Shown here one piece after another: positions 11,054 to 22,397 of a stretch of 64,000 nt of DNA; position 1 is the first letter of the stretch, and each line of letters opens with the position of its first letter. Below the pieces are notes generated by a model. The model had not been told where the DNA came from and made no database searches. It was given only the letters and a program-made list of their open reading frames with translations. The translations under genes were made by a program, and so were the position numbers. Source of the DNA: Cokeromyces recurvatus (Eukaryota > Mucoromycota > Mucoromycetes > Mucorales > Mucoraceae). Where the stretch lies: assembly GCF_025118155.1 (NCBI RefSeq), contig NW_026251392.1, positions 62,001 through 126,000 on the forward strand. Direction: 5' to 3'.

Positions 11054-12930
11054 AATGAATTTATTTTTAGATTAATTGGAAAATATTTTATAAGTGATAA
11101 GGAATATAAAATAATATACAAAAAAAAAGAGCTTAAATAAATAAAGAGAAGATTTATTATAACAGAAGAAAAAAAAAAATTAGAGTTGACTTTCTAATTC
11201 TTTTACAGCAAATGCTAGAAAAAAAAAATAATAATTGGATATCACGGTCCAGTAAGATTTAACAGTTACAAATAGTGCATTTCATAAAGTTTGTGTATCT
11301 ATGCTTTGTGATACAGTTTATTCTTATATGTTAGAATAATGCATTATTTAAAAATAAATAAACATACTGTCTATATCATTAAACTATACAATAGGTATTT
11401 AAAGGAGAATAGAAGGAATAAAGTAATTACTTTGTTTTAATATTATTATTTAATAGCTAACTCTAAATAAATAATACATCCTTTTCTCTATATTTTTTAT
11501 TAATCAAACATCACTAAAAAAAAAACAAAAACAAAAAAGAAAAAAGAAAAAAAAAAGGTGTAAAATATACAGCAATAGTATTTTAATAAGCATTTTAAAT
11601 ACTTTAAGGTAGCTTGTAAATTAAGACTAATTTTATTAGATAATATGTGCTTAATTATTTATAAAGTAGAGTTCTGTCTTCTAAGCCATGATCGAATATG
11701 TTTATATAGTTTGTTTGATCTAAAAACAATTTAAACTATTGCGTTTTATTAGAAAGAAACTGCTTAGCTTATTGATATTTTCTTGTTGTTTTTTTTTATC
11801 TATAATAATAATGAAGGTTCTACTCTAATCAATAGACTTAATGTGTTATAAATATACCCCTTTTTTTTTGGAAGAGAATTTTATTATTGGTTTATACAGA
11901 TGACCGCAAACTTATATAATAAAAGCTGATTACTCTTTTTGAAATTCTAAATTGAATTAATGTCAAGGAAGTATTTAGACTAAAAAAAATTTTTTATTTC
12001 CCTTTGGAGAGCAATTGTAGTACTAAATACGAAAAAAAAAAACTCTTAAATGTATTATTATTGCTCATGATGAATAACTAAAAGAGAATTAATGAATCGT
12101 TCGATTTACTTTTTTTTTTAAAGTAATCTTATATTGTACCATTGCCCTTTAAGAATTGAATTACTTTCGATTCATTTCATGTACAGAATACTATAAACTG
12201 TCATTATTTGCATTAATTTCCAAGATTCAACCTGTATATTGTGTCTATATACTCTTTTTTCTTTTTAAGCTATTCAGTCATATTTTCCCATTATTGATAT
12301 GATAACTGTAGCAAACATAAATATAAAAATATGCATATTTCCTTTTTTTTTTAAGATGAAGAAGATATAGTTATTTTTTAAACAATAAAGTAGCAGTTAG
12401 CAGAAACTAGAAGCATTTAACTAGTATTGTAATAATAAACGGGATAACCATTTCTCTTGTAGGGAATGTCTTTTATTAAACAAGTTATTTTATCTAATTA
12501 TTTGCCTTTCTTTTTTTTTTAATGTATTGAAGAAAGAGATAGTATTTTTGAGCTAAAGTTCTTTACCTGATAAATTGTTAGTATTAAGAATACATAATAG
12601 AGGTAAGTAGGACAAGTAATAGCGGACAAAGAATGCATGGGAACTGTTTATTTGAATTCTTATAATTTGACATGTACCTATTGTTCGACATTTTGAAACA
12701 CCAAAAAGCTATACAACTCAGCAGAATGAATGCTTTGTCTTCAGATTAAGCACGAGTTCATTCTTATAAATCATAATATAAACTACGTCTTTTATAAATA
12801 CTTATTGTTCAAAATATATTTTGTGATTCGAATACTTGTCGTTTTTATCAATAAAGCTCTTTCATCTTTATATTATAATGGATATTTTATAATATTGCAT
12901 CGAAGGGAATAATAAATTTCATTTCTCTAT
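11054..12930. other. Gene-free AT-rich spacer upstream of the arrestin-like gene
   Basis: About 1.9 kb with many poly-A/T tracts of 8-11 nt and stops in every frame. No ORF above 60 codons has a coding look. It includes the presumed promoter of the minus-strand arrestin-like gene (11054-11300). I see no RNA gene, no transposon terminus and no repeat unit. Confidence 0.5.
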
Positions 12931-13580
12931 GTTTGTAGAAGATCTTAAAGAAGACATAGTCACACAAATCTTGGAAGTTAACGTTGCTGACGATGATGGC
13001 TAGAAAGCTTTGAAAGAGGCATAGTCTTTAATCTTGTGACGTTACAAAACACAAAATGAAGATGTTGAGGCAAGTCGTTAGAACTGGCAGCTTATTTGAG
13101 TGAAATCAAATTAAAAAGGCATAGCATAAATAGATCTAAATGGACTTATACAGGGTTGATTGGAGTGATCTAATGATGCTAAGAAAACCAGTAAGTCATA
13201 TATAATAGTTTAGTTTGTGATTGTAAGAACTGAGCACTTTATATTCAGCTCATAACTTTAAGAAACAACAAAAAGAGAGTCGCAGAAGAAATGAATAAGC
13301 ATACTGATTCTATTAGATCTACTATGGTACTGTAATGAATTTCAATATGTTCTCAAAAGATAGGAGTTAATATCACCCTTTCTTTAGTCTCGTAGTCCTT
13401 CCCGCGAGGATGTTTTTGCATTCTCATCTGATACAAAAATTACCAACATAATCTGTAAGCAGGCTGTGGAAGCAGCAAGATATAAGCTAAATTACATAAA
13501 GGATTTAAGTAAGCAAGAGTTAGTGTTTAAATGGTTTGAATTGGATGAGGCATTAGCAGCATTTTACAAAGTTTGCTGTA
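12931..13580 (+). pseudogene. Degenerate multi-exon gene fossil, function unknown
   Basis: The plus strand keeps coding-like stretches separated by plausible introns: a donor GTAAGTCATA at about 13190 with acceptor TTCAG near 13248, and GTACTGTAAT with acceptor TTTAG near 13388. The best preserved block (about 13400-13570) reads SPSREDVFAFSSD, NIICKQAVEAARYK, KQELVFKWFELDEALAAFY. The first block (12931-13190) has at least eight in-frame stops. The product is not recognised. It appears to be an old inactivated gene rather than noise, because the last 150 nt keep an open, compositionally normal frame. Confidence 0.4.
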
Positions 13581-13760
13581 CTTTTGTATCTTGGATTTTT
13601 GTAAAAAAAATAAAATAAAATAAACTATAAATATATATGTATACATGTATATCACTTTTTATTTCTTTATGTTTATGAAAGCACATTTATTTAGTATTAA
13701 ATTAATATCCTTATATATAATTATATATTAAAAAGAAAGGGAAAGAGTTTTCTTTGGCTA

Positions 13761-14315
13761 TTAAAACTTTTGTAAACGTATCGAATTCTTTGGTAAATAA
13801 TGATGTGCTACTATGCTAGGTGATGCCTCATTAAAATGTACTTCTTGATGTGTATAATCGATTCTTAAAGCGCCATCTTTAATATGAGTGGTTGGTGTTT
13901 GAATAGCAGGTGGGTCTTCAAGTATAACTTTGGATTGTTTATTAGTAGTAAATTTGAATTTTCTTAAAAAAGTGGTAAACTTCTTTTTGATGTTTATCTT
14001 TGAAACTTCATGAGAAGCTTTATCGTTGTTCGTTTTCATGTTTATACTATTTAGCTGAGGATTGTCTCGTAATATCTGTTCAATATCAACAGTACCGTTT
14101 TCCTTACTCTTTATAGGGCTTTTTTCAAGTACAAGCTCATTTTCAACTTCATATGACTGAAGGTGATTGTTCTTCGTTTCAGTGCTAGTGGCTTGAAATT
14201 CAGTAATAGGAGGAAGAGCATTTGATTGTCTACGTAGTCCTGATCGTGTTGGAATTACTGGTGGCTTGTTTCTAACAGCAGTTTTGATAACTAAACCTTT
14301 AGGGCGTTCTCTCAT
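13761..14315 (-). CDS. Hypothetical basic protein, 184 aa
   Basis: Single uninterrupted ORF. It begins MRERPKGLVIKTAVRNKPPV, contains an Arg-rich segment (TRSGLRRQSNAL), a highly basic middle (KINIKKKFTTFLRKFKFTTNK) and ends NSIRLQKF. No signal peptide, membrane segment or known domain is visible. The basic middle could be amphipathic or a nuclear signal. Codon use and AT content resemble neighbours. The gene lies alone with about 1 kb of spacer upstream. It may be a lineage-specific protein; it could also be an isolated exon of a larger unrecognised gene. Confidence 0.55.
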   Translation of the reverse strand: MRERPKGLVIKTAVRNKPPVIPTRSGLRRQSNALPPITEFQATSTETKNNHLQSYEVENELVLEKSPIKSKENGTVDIEQILRDNPQLNSINMKTNNDKASHEVSKINIKKKFTTFLRKFKFTTNKQSKVILEDPPAIQTPTTHIKDGALRIDYTHQEVHFNEASPSIVAHHYLPKNSIRLQKF

Positions 14316-15311
14316 GATTATGATTTCTTACAAATATATAAAATGTCTATTTCTTTTTTTTTCACTCGCTTATTTATATATGTTCTTAATAGAAAAAATC
14401 AATACAGTGTCCCTGAAACAAGGGAGAGAGAATTAAGTTTATTACAACACTTATTTAAGTTTTATCCATGTTGATTCATGTTCAAGTCTAAGATATTGAT
14501 TGAGATAATATGTAAAATTGTTTAAAAACTAAACATTATTTTACTTTTTCCCAGTAGGTTTAATACAAAAAAGAAATTTTATGAATGAAAAGCATATAAA
14601 ATTAATAAATTTTGTTCTTGGTATGCAAAGAGAACTTTAAAACTGCATCTTTAGCGTGTTTTATTAAGTCTCTTTTGTTCCATAATTTTTTTTCCTTTCC
14701 TCATGTCTTTAAACTATTCACTATATTAACTGTTGTCTTTAGAATGAATTATATTATCATAAAATAAAACTAACCCGATTTATGTGAGTATTTAAAGGAT
14801 TAATTTACAAATTCTCTTGGGGGAGAAGGTTTTCAATCGAATAAGCCGTTCAGGCTTTTATTTAAAAAATGATTTTTTATCAATGGATATATTGCTAAAT
14901 AAATCATTTTCGGAACTTGCAAAGCTAGCAATCCTTTTTCCTTTTTTTTTTTTTTCAAGTAAATGCGATCCTGATGTTTGAAACTGCAAATCAGTTCGTT
15001 ATACAATCAAATTATAAAATAAAGTTTTAAAGCTATTTCATTTACAAGTGAGACATATAGAGTGAATCAGTTAAATCATTTACACACGAGTATTGTCAAA
15101 CAATAATAGGAATTAAAATGTTCTTGATAACTTGAAAATATAACATGTAATAAATTATATGGTTTTAAGAAAAAAAAACAAGTAGTAAATTATATACTAC
15201 ACCTTTATAGAAGTACAAAATAAATTATGATAGATAATAGTACTTTTTTACTCTTTTATATCTTTTATTCGAGAATATACATGTATATATTTTTTTGCAC
15301 TAAGTATAATT
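14316..15311. other. Gene-free spacer
   Basis: About 1 kb between the 184-aa protein start and the LRR gene stop. AT-rich, short T tracts, no supportable ORF or structured RNA. It holds the promoter of the minus-strand gene at 13761-14315 and the 3' end of the LRR gene. Confidence 0.5.
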
Positions 15312-17502
15312 TCAAAGTAAGGTTTTTTGAGCTATATATAATTTGACTACAGCATCTACTGCGCATGACAACGAACAAATATCAAACCTGATAGGAACTT
15401 CTTCCTCTAAACTTCCAAGTTTATCGATACAACCCACCTGATAATTTGATTTTGTAAACCAAATATGACAATGATCGCATTGTCGTGTTGTCTTCTTCAA
15501 TAAAATGCTGTCAACTATAAAGGGGGGCATTTCATAAGGGTTTAAGGCGCAGCTCAAAAATTTTTTAGTTACATCTTCATCTTGATCGAGTCGTGTTAGC
15601 AACACATTTTCTGGGCTCACCTTAGCATGGAAATCAGAATAGAAAAAATTTTGTTCAAACTGTTGAGACATTCTTGTAAAATAGACTCTTAAGCAAATTT
15701 CACGTAGAGATAAAGGTGATCTATCTGGACAAGGATGACGTTTATGAAATACAGAAGACCCTTCAGTACTATTACGTTGGATATTAACATGAATGATTGA
15801 TACTTCTTCATTATCTGATATCTCTGTTAAGGAGTCATCACTCACGCTAAAATAATCATGATCGTCCATGATGCTAGATGGAATGGGGCTATAAGATGAC
15901 GCAACTTTATCTGGTGCAGTAGTAGAATAGATCTCTGAAAGTAGTTTAGCTGTCATCTTTTCACGATCTGCTTTCCAAATAATGCCATTTGATCCAACAG
16001 ACATCATGTCAAAAACATGATATGCATCACTCAAAGATATCAATTGAACATATGTATTCTTTTCATCAAAGATGTAAAAGATACCATCCACACGTTTGAG
16101 CTTAGGATTATCTTCAATAATAATTGATTTCAGGTGAGCACATGCCTCATTACGTCGAAGCTCGCAAGTGTAACAATCATTTAGAATACATTGAGGTCGA
16201 TTGCACGTTTTAAAGACCGTACGAGGCACCAAAGCTTGAGGAATTGAATCATTTTCTCGAGCACGAATAAGACTAAGTGTGGAAGAAGGCAAATACTGAA
16301 GCCGATTAGCACGGATATCTATTTTTTCTAAATACATCATATGCATAAATAGAAAGCTAGGTAAAGATTCAAGCCGGTTTTGAGCAAGTCCTAACTTTAT
16401 AAGACAAGATAAGGAAGCCATTGTATTGGGCAACTCATGAAGTCGATTACCGTTCAAATTTAGCCATTGAAGGGAACGTAGATAGCCAATCTCCTTGGGA
16501 ATCTCTCGTAAACGATTAACTGCTAAATTTAACCTTACAAAGGAGGATATCTTTCCCAAATTCAGAAATAAAGTCGATGAAAGAGAAAGAAGTTTACATG
16601 AATGTAAATCAAGACAGCAAAGTTGTTGATAACCAGAATGTAAGAAATTATCAGGCAATTCTTCCAAGGGATTACCAGATAATAGCAACACAGAAAGTAA
16701 CTCAGGGACTTGATAAATTAAAGCCATAGGAATTTCTTCGAATTCATTGAATGAAAGATTCAATGTTCGTAGTCTCTTGGGAAAGATATAACCTTTAGGA
16801 ATAAATTTTATTTTATTACTTTGTAAACCTAATTCCTCAATTGTCGTAATACTAAATAAAACTTTAGGAATTTCTAATAATCCAAAAAAGAATATCATGA
16901 ATATACTGAATGCTTCTTTTTCTTTTTTTTTTTCTACCTAATAATTTGTTGTTTGACAATTCTATCCCTCTAAGATATTTGCATTCTATAAAATCTGAAG
17001 GCAAATCTTCAAGATAATTGAATCCCAAGTTAATCCATTGAAGAGCATTTAGTCGAGGGAAAACACCTTTAGGAATTTCCAATAGAAAGTTTCTTGATAA
17101 TGATAATGCAGTAAGATTACAAAAGATAGTAAGTTCAGTTGGGAATTTGTCAAAGGCGTTCTCTCTTAAGGAGATATACTTTATATAGTGTCTAGCAACT
17201 AACAATTCATGCGCATATTCTTCAAATGAACTTAATTGATTATTTCTCAAATGTAATTCTAAATCTATTTTTTCAAGTGCAATTCTTTTAATAGCTTGTC
17301 GAATCACTTCAATATTACTAGCAAGCCTGTAATATTACCATATTAATATTTAAACAGAATTTACCATTTCTTTTTGAACACTTGTAAAAAGAAAAGAAAA
17401 AGAAGCTTACCCAGTTGGTTGATTTGACAGATCAAATTTTAAACCGTTATGATCTAAATGATTGCGTATATTGCTATCAAGCTTGAGAGTGAAGAAGCAC
17501 AT
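15312..17502 (-). CDS. Leucine-rich-repeat protein with C-terminal cysteine cluster
   Basis: Three exons (17502-17411, 17326-16938, 16873-15312) give 680 residues. About the first 330 residues carry at least ten LRR units of 22-24 residues of the type L..L.LS.N.L.EIP..., for example LTALSLSRNFLLEIPKGVFP, LQWINLGFNYLEDLP, LRTLNLSFNEFEEIP, LQWLNLNGNRLHELP. A Cys-rich segment follows (CNRPQCILNDCYTCELRRNE) and a capping region with EDNPKLKRVDG. The C-terminal third holds a low-complexity acidic linker, a block LREICLRVYFTRMSQQ, and a CDHCHIWF...CSLSCAVDAV cluster that could bind zinc. No kinase or GTPase domain is visible. The partner is unknown. It is divergently oriented to PPT1, with 495 bp between the starts. 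Confidence 0.85.
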
Positions 17503-17997
17503 CTTGTTCTCAGAAAAAGATATAATAATAATAATAGTAAAAGACAAACAAATACAATTTTTTTTTCAAGTATATTTACCTCTTAGAAAAAAAAATGCGA
17601 GAAATGAAACAGACTGTTATCTTATGTACGCACGTTTTAGGAAGTTTTAAAGGTTATTCTTATGTAATTAAGCAAATAGAAGTTTGTTTCTGATTATTTT
17701 ACGATATTAAAGAGACTGAAGAAAGAAAAAAAAAAGCTCCAAAATTTAAAGAAAATACATGGATTAAACAAATGAAAGACTTTATTATTTAAGTCTTTAA
17801 TAGTTTATAAATTTATGAAAATTCGTTAAAGTTTAAAATAAACGAAGCATAAAGTATTTGTTACTTTGATGATTCAATCCACTACTAATTTTTTTTTTCT
17901 CTCTTTCTTCTGTGTTTTAAAATTTTACTATAAAGCTTATATTTTTGTGTTGAATTCAGATTCTATTTTGTTTTGTTTTTTTTTTCACCAACAAAAA

Positions 17998-19651
17998 TGC
18001 TTATAAAAGTTATCAGCTTATTATTCTTTATTAGTCTTTCATTTGGTATGGAATAATATATATCAATAAAAACAATAGCCACACTTTCATGATAGGCTTT
18101 TCTTCAAAAATGAAAAAAAAATTAATATATCCCTTTCTTCTATATTTATTTATTAAGCACAACAGCAGCAACTACAACAAAAACCTGGTAAATATTAAAT
18201 TATAATACATAAAAGCATAGATAAAGATATTTAAACTCTTCTCTTTAAAAAATAAAAGTTGTTCTATGGCATGGAATGGGAGATGATTGCTGTAATGTTG
18301 ACTCTATGGGAAGAATAAAATCTTTAATTCAACATCGATTACCAAATACTTTTGTACATAGTATTCGAATAGGTAATACAATTAATGATGATCATCAAGC
18401 AGGATTCTTTGGTAAAATAGAAGAACAAGTGGATACAATCTGTAAAGAGCTTTCAAAGATAAAAGAATTAAAAAATGGATTTAATGCAATTGGATTTTCT
18501 CAGGTTAAAAAAAAAAAAAAAAAAAAAAAACTCAAGTCAATTATTTTTATGCTTATATTTTTTTTTATTTTTCATGAAAAAATAGGGTGGATTATTTTTA
18601 AGGTACGCTACTATTTGAATATAAAGTAATTCTCTATTTGTACAACTTAACTTTGCTTGTTATAAAGAGCGTATGTTGAGCAATGCAATCGACCTAAAGT
18701 TCATCGATTAATTACCTTTGGCTCACCACACGCTGGTATATACACATACATACATATATGTATATATATATATAATATTAGAAACTTGATTAGAACTACT
18801 ATTTATTCTAGGTGTATCTGATATTCCAAATTGTACAAATCCTAAAGATTTCACATGTAAATGGATGCGATCTCTTGTGCATAAAGGTGTTTATACAGAT
18901 TATATCCAAAATCGGGTAATTCAGGCACAATACTTTAGAGATCCAAATGATCAGCAAAGTAATTTTTAAAAGAAAGAAAAAGATATAAATACATACTGAA
19001 ATAGATAATGTATAGAATACTTGGAAAAAAATCGTTTCTTACCTAAATTGAATAATGAAAGAAAAGAAAAAAATGAAGAGTATAGAAAAAACTTGGCTTC
19101 TTTGGATCGATTTGTAATGATTCGATTTAGTGAAGATGTGATGATTAAGCCAAGTTATACAGCAGTAAAGCAAATCTTTAACTAAATATAGATTAACTAA
19201 ATTAACTTTTCATTTTTCATTAATTTTATAGTGGTTTTGGATAGAAATAGAAAACCGTCAATTATTACCTTTACAAAATCAAACTCTATATCAAGATGAT
19301 TGGCTTGGATTAAAGTCTTTAGATGATAATCGACGTCTAGAACTTTTAGTATGTCCAGGGAAACATGTAAGGAGATATACATATACTATTTTTATTTATA
19401 TGTATATTATAGAGAGGGAGAGAGCGAAAGGGATTAAGAGTATATTTATATAAAAAAGCGTGTGTTTGCACTTAGAGAGAAATTACAATTTTGATGATAG
19501 TTAATATGTTATCTCACTATTTTTATTTTCTTATCTTTATATTTCCCTTTTTACTTTATTATAGATGCAAATAAGTGATGAATACTTGGATAAAAAAGTG
19601 ATAATACCTTATTTAATAGAAAAAGAAGATTTAAGAATGATTCAGCAGTAA
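17998..19651 (+). CDS. PPT1: Palmitoyl-protein thioesterase 1
   Basis: Start MLIKVISLLFFISLSFG is a clear signal peptide (exon 1, 17998-18046), followed by a Gln-rich mini-exon (18158-18187). Core blocks match PPT1: VVLWHGMGDDCCN, FNAIGFSQ/GGLFLRAYVEQCN (catalytic serine in GFSQGG, split by an intron), LITFGSPHAGVSDIPNC, FTCKWMRSLVHKGVYTDYIQNR, VIQAQYFRDPND, FLPKLNNER, then WFWIEIENRQLLPLQNQTLYQDDWLGLK and CPGKHMQISDEYL carrying the catalytic histidine. The aspartate region RFSEDVMIKP is present. Eight or so exons; the very short exon 18586-18602 encodes GGLFLR and uses AAAG/AGCG as next acceptor. Family knowledge: removes S-acyl groups in lysosome/vacuole. Confidence 0.9.
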
Positions 19652-19961
19652 TAAAAAAAACATTGACTTAACCTGAATAGGCAACAACAGCAAGACAAAT
19701 TCTTAAAATTGTATGCTTATTTTTTTTATCTATCTCTTTGTCCCTTCCCTTTTCTATTACTACTATCATTGCCCCTTTCAATTTTTCACTATATCTTTTT
19801 TTTCCCTTTAATTCTCCTCTTTTCCTCTTTCACCCCTTTCTTTTCGTCTGTATAAATTTAATGCTTATTTTTATTTTTTGTTTTTTCTTTTTTTCCCTTT
19901 CCCTTTTTATTTTCACTTTCCTTATAAATATATGTAATATTTATATCAAAAAGAAAGAAAG

Positions 19962-20954
19962 ATGAAAAAGCATTTAATCATTTTTCTATTATTATTGATT
20001 AATTCAATTTTATTAACTTCAACTTTACCTCTATTTCCTTCAACGTCAGATCAAAAGGAACAAGAAATAATTACTAAAAAGCAATCAAAGACATCTAGCT
20101 TATTAGATACTGCAAAATTATTATTATCAGATATCACCACGACAACGATTACCCCAGCAACAGTAACTATAACAACACCATTAACAACTACTGCAAGTTT
20201 ATCTATACTGTCGAAGGAAGATCCTAATGCATGTCCAGAGACAGACTACAGGATACCTATTGAAAGATTTGCTCAACTTATATCCACACATTGGCACTTT
20301 GATCATTTAGATTCAATCAAAACAAAGACTTATAAAATTATATCCGAACAATTTCAAAAGCACATCTCTATTTCTATCATAGAATCTAATTCCCAATCAC
20401 TACAACAAAAGGCATTTATTCAACCTTCATCTTCCTGGGATATGATGGATTTAGAAATTTTATATGCACAGATATTTGGTGCAATACAGGCGCATACAGA
20501 AGGAAGTCTACACCTTGCATGGGATCGTCTTGCAGACACATTAGGTCAACCTGCATTAGAATCACATATCAAACAAATTGTATCCAATTATTGCGGAGGA
20601 TTAGATCATGATGCCTTGGGTGCATTTTGTTTAAAACAGAATGCAACACAACTTTCAACAGACTTTTACAATTATATCGAGTCTCAATTAATAGAAGTCT
20701 TTAGGACACTCGATAATAATGTATTGCCTCAATTATTATTAGATATCTCCAAGGATTTGTTAGATGTTCTCGACTATTTTAATAGATTATTTTCTTTAAA
20801 TGATAATCAGCAACTTTATTTACAAGTTACACCATGGTCACATAATGATGTATTTGTGAAATCTAAATTGATGCCTTTATTGGAAAAATCTACCCTTAAC
20901 GACAATCACTTGTCTGAGTTTTTTTCGAACTATGCTTGTCTTTCAAGGACTTGA
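19962..20954 (+). CDS. Secreted orphan protein, 330 aa
   Basis: Single-exon ORF beginning MKKHLIIFLLLLINSILLTS, a strong signal peptide. A Thr/Ser-rich segment follows (TTTTITPATVTITTP), likely O-glycosylated. The rest is helical-looking with conserved-type cysteines (DPNACPETDYR, IVSNYCGGLD, ALGAFCLKQN, FSNYACLSRT). No enzyme motif is recognised. One N-glycosylation sequon is visible (QNATQ). No GPI-type hydrophobic tail, so it is probably released. The start is 311 bp past the PPT1 stop on the same strand. It may be a lineage-specific effector-like or cell-wall protein; this is inference from the signal peptide and cysteines only. Confidence 0.7.
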   Translation: MKKHLIIFLLLLINSILLTSTLPLFPSTSDQKEQEIITKKQSKTSSLLDTAKLLLSDITTTTITPATVTITTPLTTTASLSILSKEDPNACPETDYRIPIERFAQLISTHWHFDHLDSIKTKTYKIISEQFQKHISISIIESNSQSLQQKAFIQPSSSWDMMDLEILYAQIFGAIQAHTEGSLHLAWDRLADTLGQPALESHIKQIVSNYCGGLDHDALGAFCLKQNATQLSTDFYNYIESQLIEVFRTLDNNVLPQLLLDISKDLLDVLDYFNRLFSLNDNQQLYLQVTPWSHNDVFVKSKLMPLLEKSTLNDNHLSEFFSNYACLSRT

Positions 20955-22397
20955 AAATCATTAAATTATTAATATGCATTACATATACATTTGTATCACT
21001 TCATGTATACATAATATAAAAAAGAAGAAAGAAAGAAAAAAAAAAGAACTTTATTACGTATACCATGCTTTGTTTCCTATCACAATACACTTCACCATTA
21101 TCATCATCCTCACTCTCATCTTATACATATATTTATATATATTTTTCTTTATATTTATACTTAAATTAAATACACACACATTCACTCTACACATACACAC
21201 ACACACACACACACGCACACACACACGCACACGCACACGTATACATATTTATATAGTACAAATAAACTTATTTATTGTTGTTGAATTCATTATTTGACTT
21301 TTTATTCTTATATAGTACGCAATACTATTTTTAAACAATACTATTTTTCGGTCTTTATTTTTTTTTTTTTTTAAGAATCATATGTAGAACAAAATTAAAA
21401 TTTTGTATATTGGAAAACTTGTATAAACAGGCTTTATAATGTGTATGTAACAGCATTATATGTATAAGCGAAATGCTCTCCTTATATACATTATAGATTT
21501 ATAATCGTTATTCATTGCTCTATTTTACATTGCTCATTATATTTTTCCTCCTTTTTTTTTTTTTCCTGTTATTTCAATTGTTCTATTCTCAGTTGGTCAT
21601 TCGCTTGAAAATAACTCGATCAAAAAATTTATAAACAATTAGACTACTTTTTTTTTAAAAAAAAAAAAATATTCATATAAAAAAAAAAGATTTGGTCAAA
21701 TGACTGAAGAAGCTTTTAAAAGAAAGTTCATTTGAATATTATTAATGAATGCCAATAAATATTTAATCCGAAGATATATACCTGCATATTATTGAGCTAG
21801 TTTACGAATACTATGCTAGTAAATTAAAACAACAACAACAATTCTCTCCATAAAATTTAAATAGTATTCAGCGTAACAGCTACGTAAATCGATAAAGGTC
21901 TCGAAACTTTCTATCCGAAATGTAGATCATTATATTTTTTAGTGCAGGGTCTGAGTATTAAATAATAAATACGATATGTTCCCTTACGTTAGGTATTATT
22001 ATTTTTTTTTCTTTTCTTTTAGGTTTAGTATGATAGTAAAAGCTCTTTTTTTTTCTCTTTCTCTCTCTCTCTCCTAATTTTCTTTTAAGAACGTCAAAAG
22101 ACATTGAAAACATAAATAATAAAAAAAAGTTTGTTGCTGTATGTATCTATTTCATTCATTATAATGTCTTTTTATATGTATGTGTGTAATAATAATAGTA
22201 AAAAAATCTCCAATTATATAAGGTATTTTACGTGTAAATTAATAATTATTAGTATTTATTTAGGGTGTGAATCTCTTTTTCTCTTTCTCTCTTTTTATTT
22301 TGTAAATGTGAAATTAGGGCAGAAATATGTATTCTTTTTATTTTATTTTCTTTTTATTAAAAATACATGTTTATATATTTGTGTATATGCAATATTA
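20955..22397. other. Gene-free spacer with microsatellite
   Basis: About 1.4 kb between the secreted orphan and the TAF1 stop. It contains a CA-rich microsatellite, T(8)A(13)-type palindrome at 21651-21670 and (CT)n near 22060. ORFs here are repeat translations and were not called. Confidence 0.6.
21172..21240 (+). repeat. (CA)n / (CACACG)n microsatellite
   Basis: An interrupted CA tract (ACACACACAC, then ACGCACACAC, ACACGCACAC units) about 65 nt long. Confidence 0.9.

Noticed and set aside
12730..12912. 60-codon plus-strand ORF
   Set aside because: Composition is that of AT-rich noise (Ile, Phe, Tyr, Asn rich) with no flanking exon.
20974..21297. ORF across the CA microsatellite (His/Thr repeats)
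   Set aside because: It is a translation of simple repeats in a spacer.
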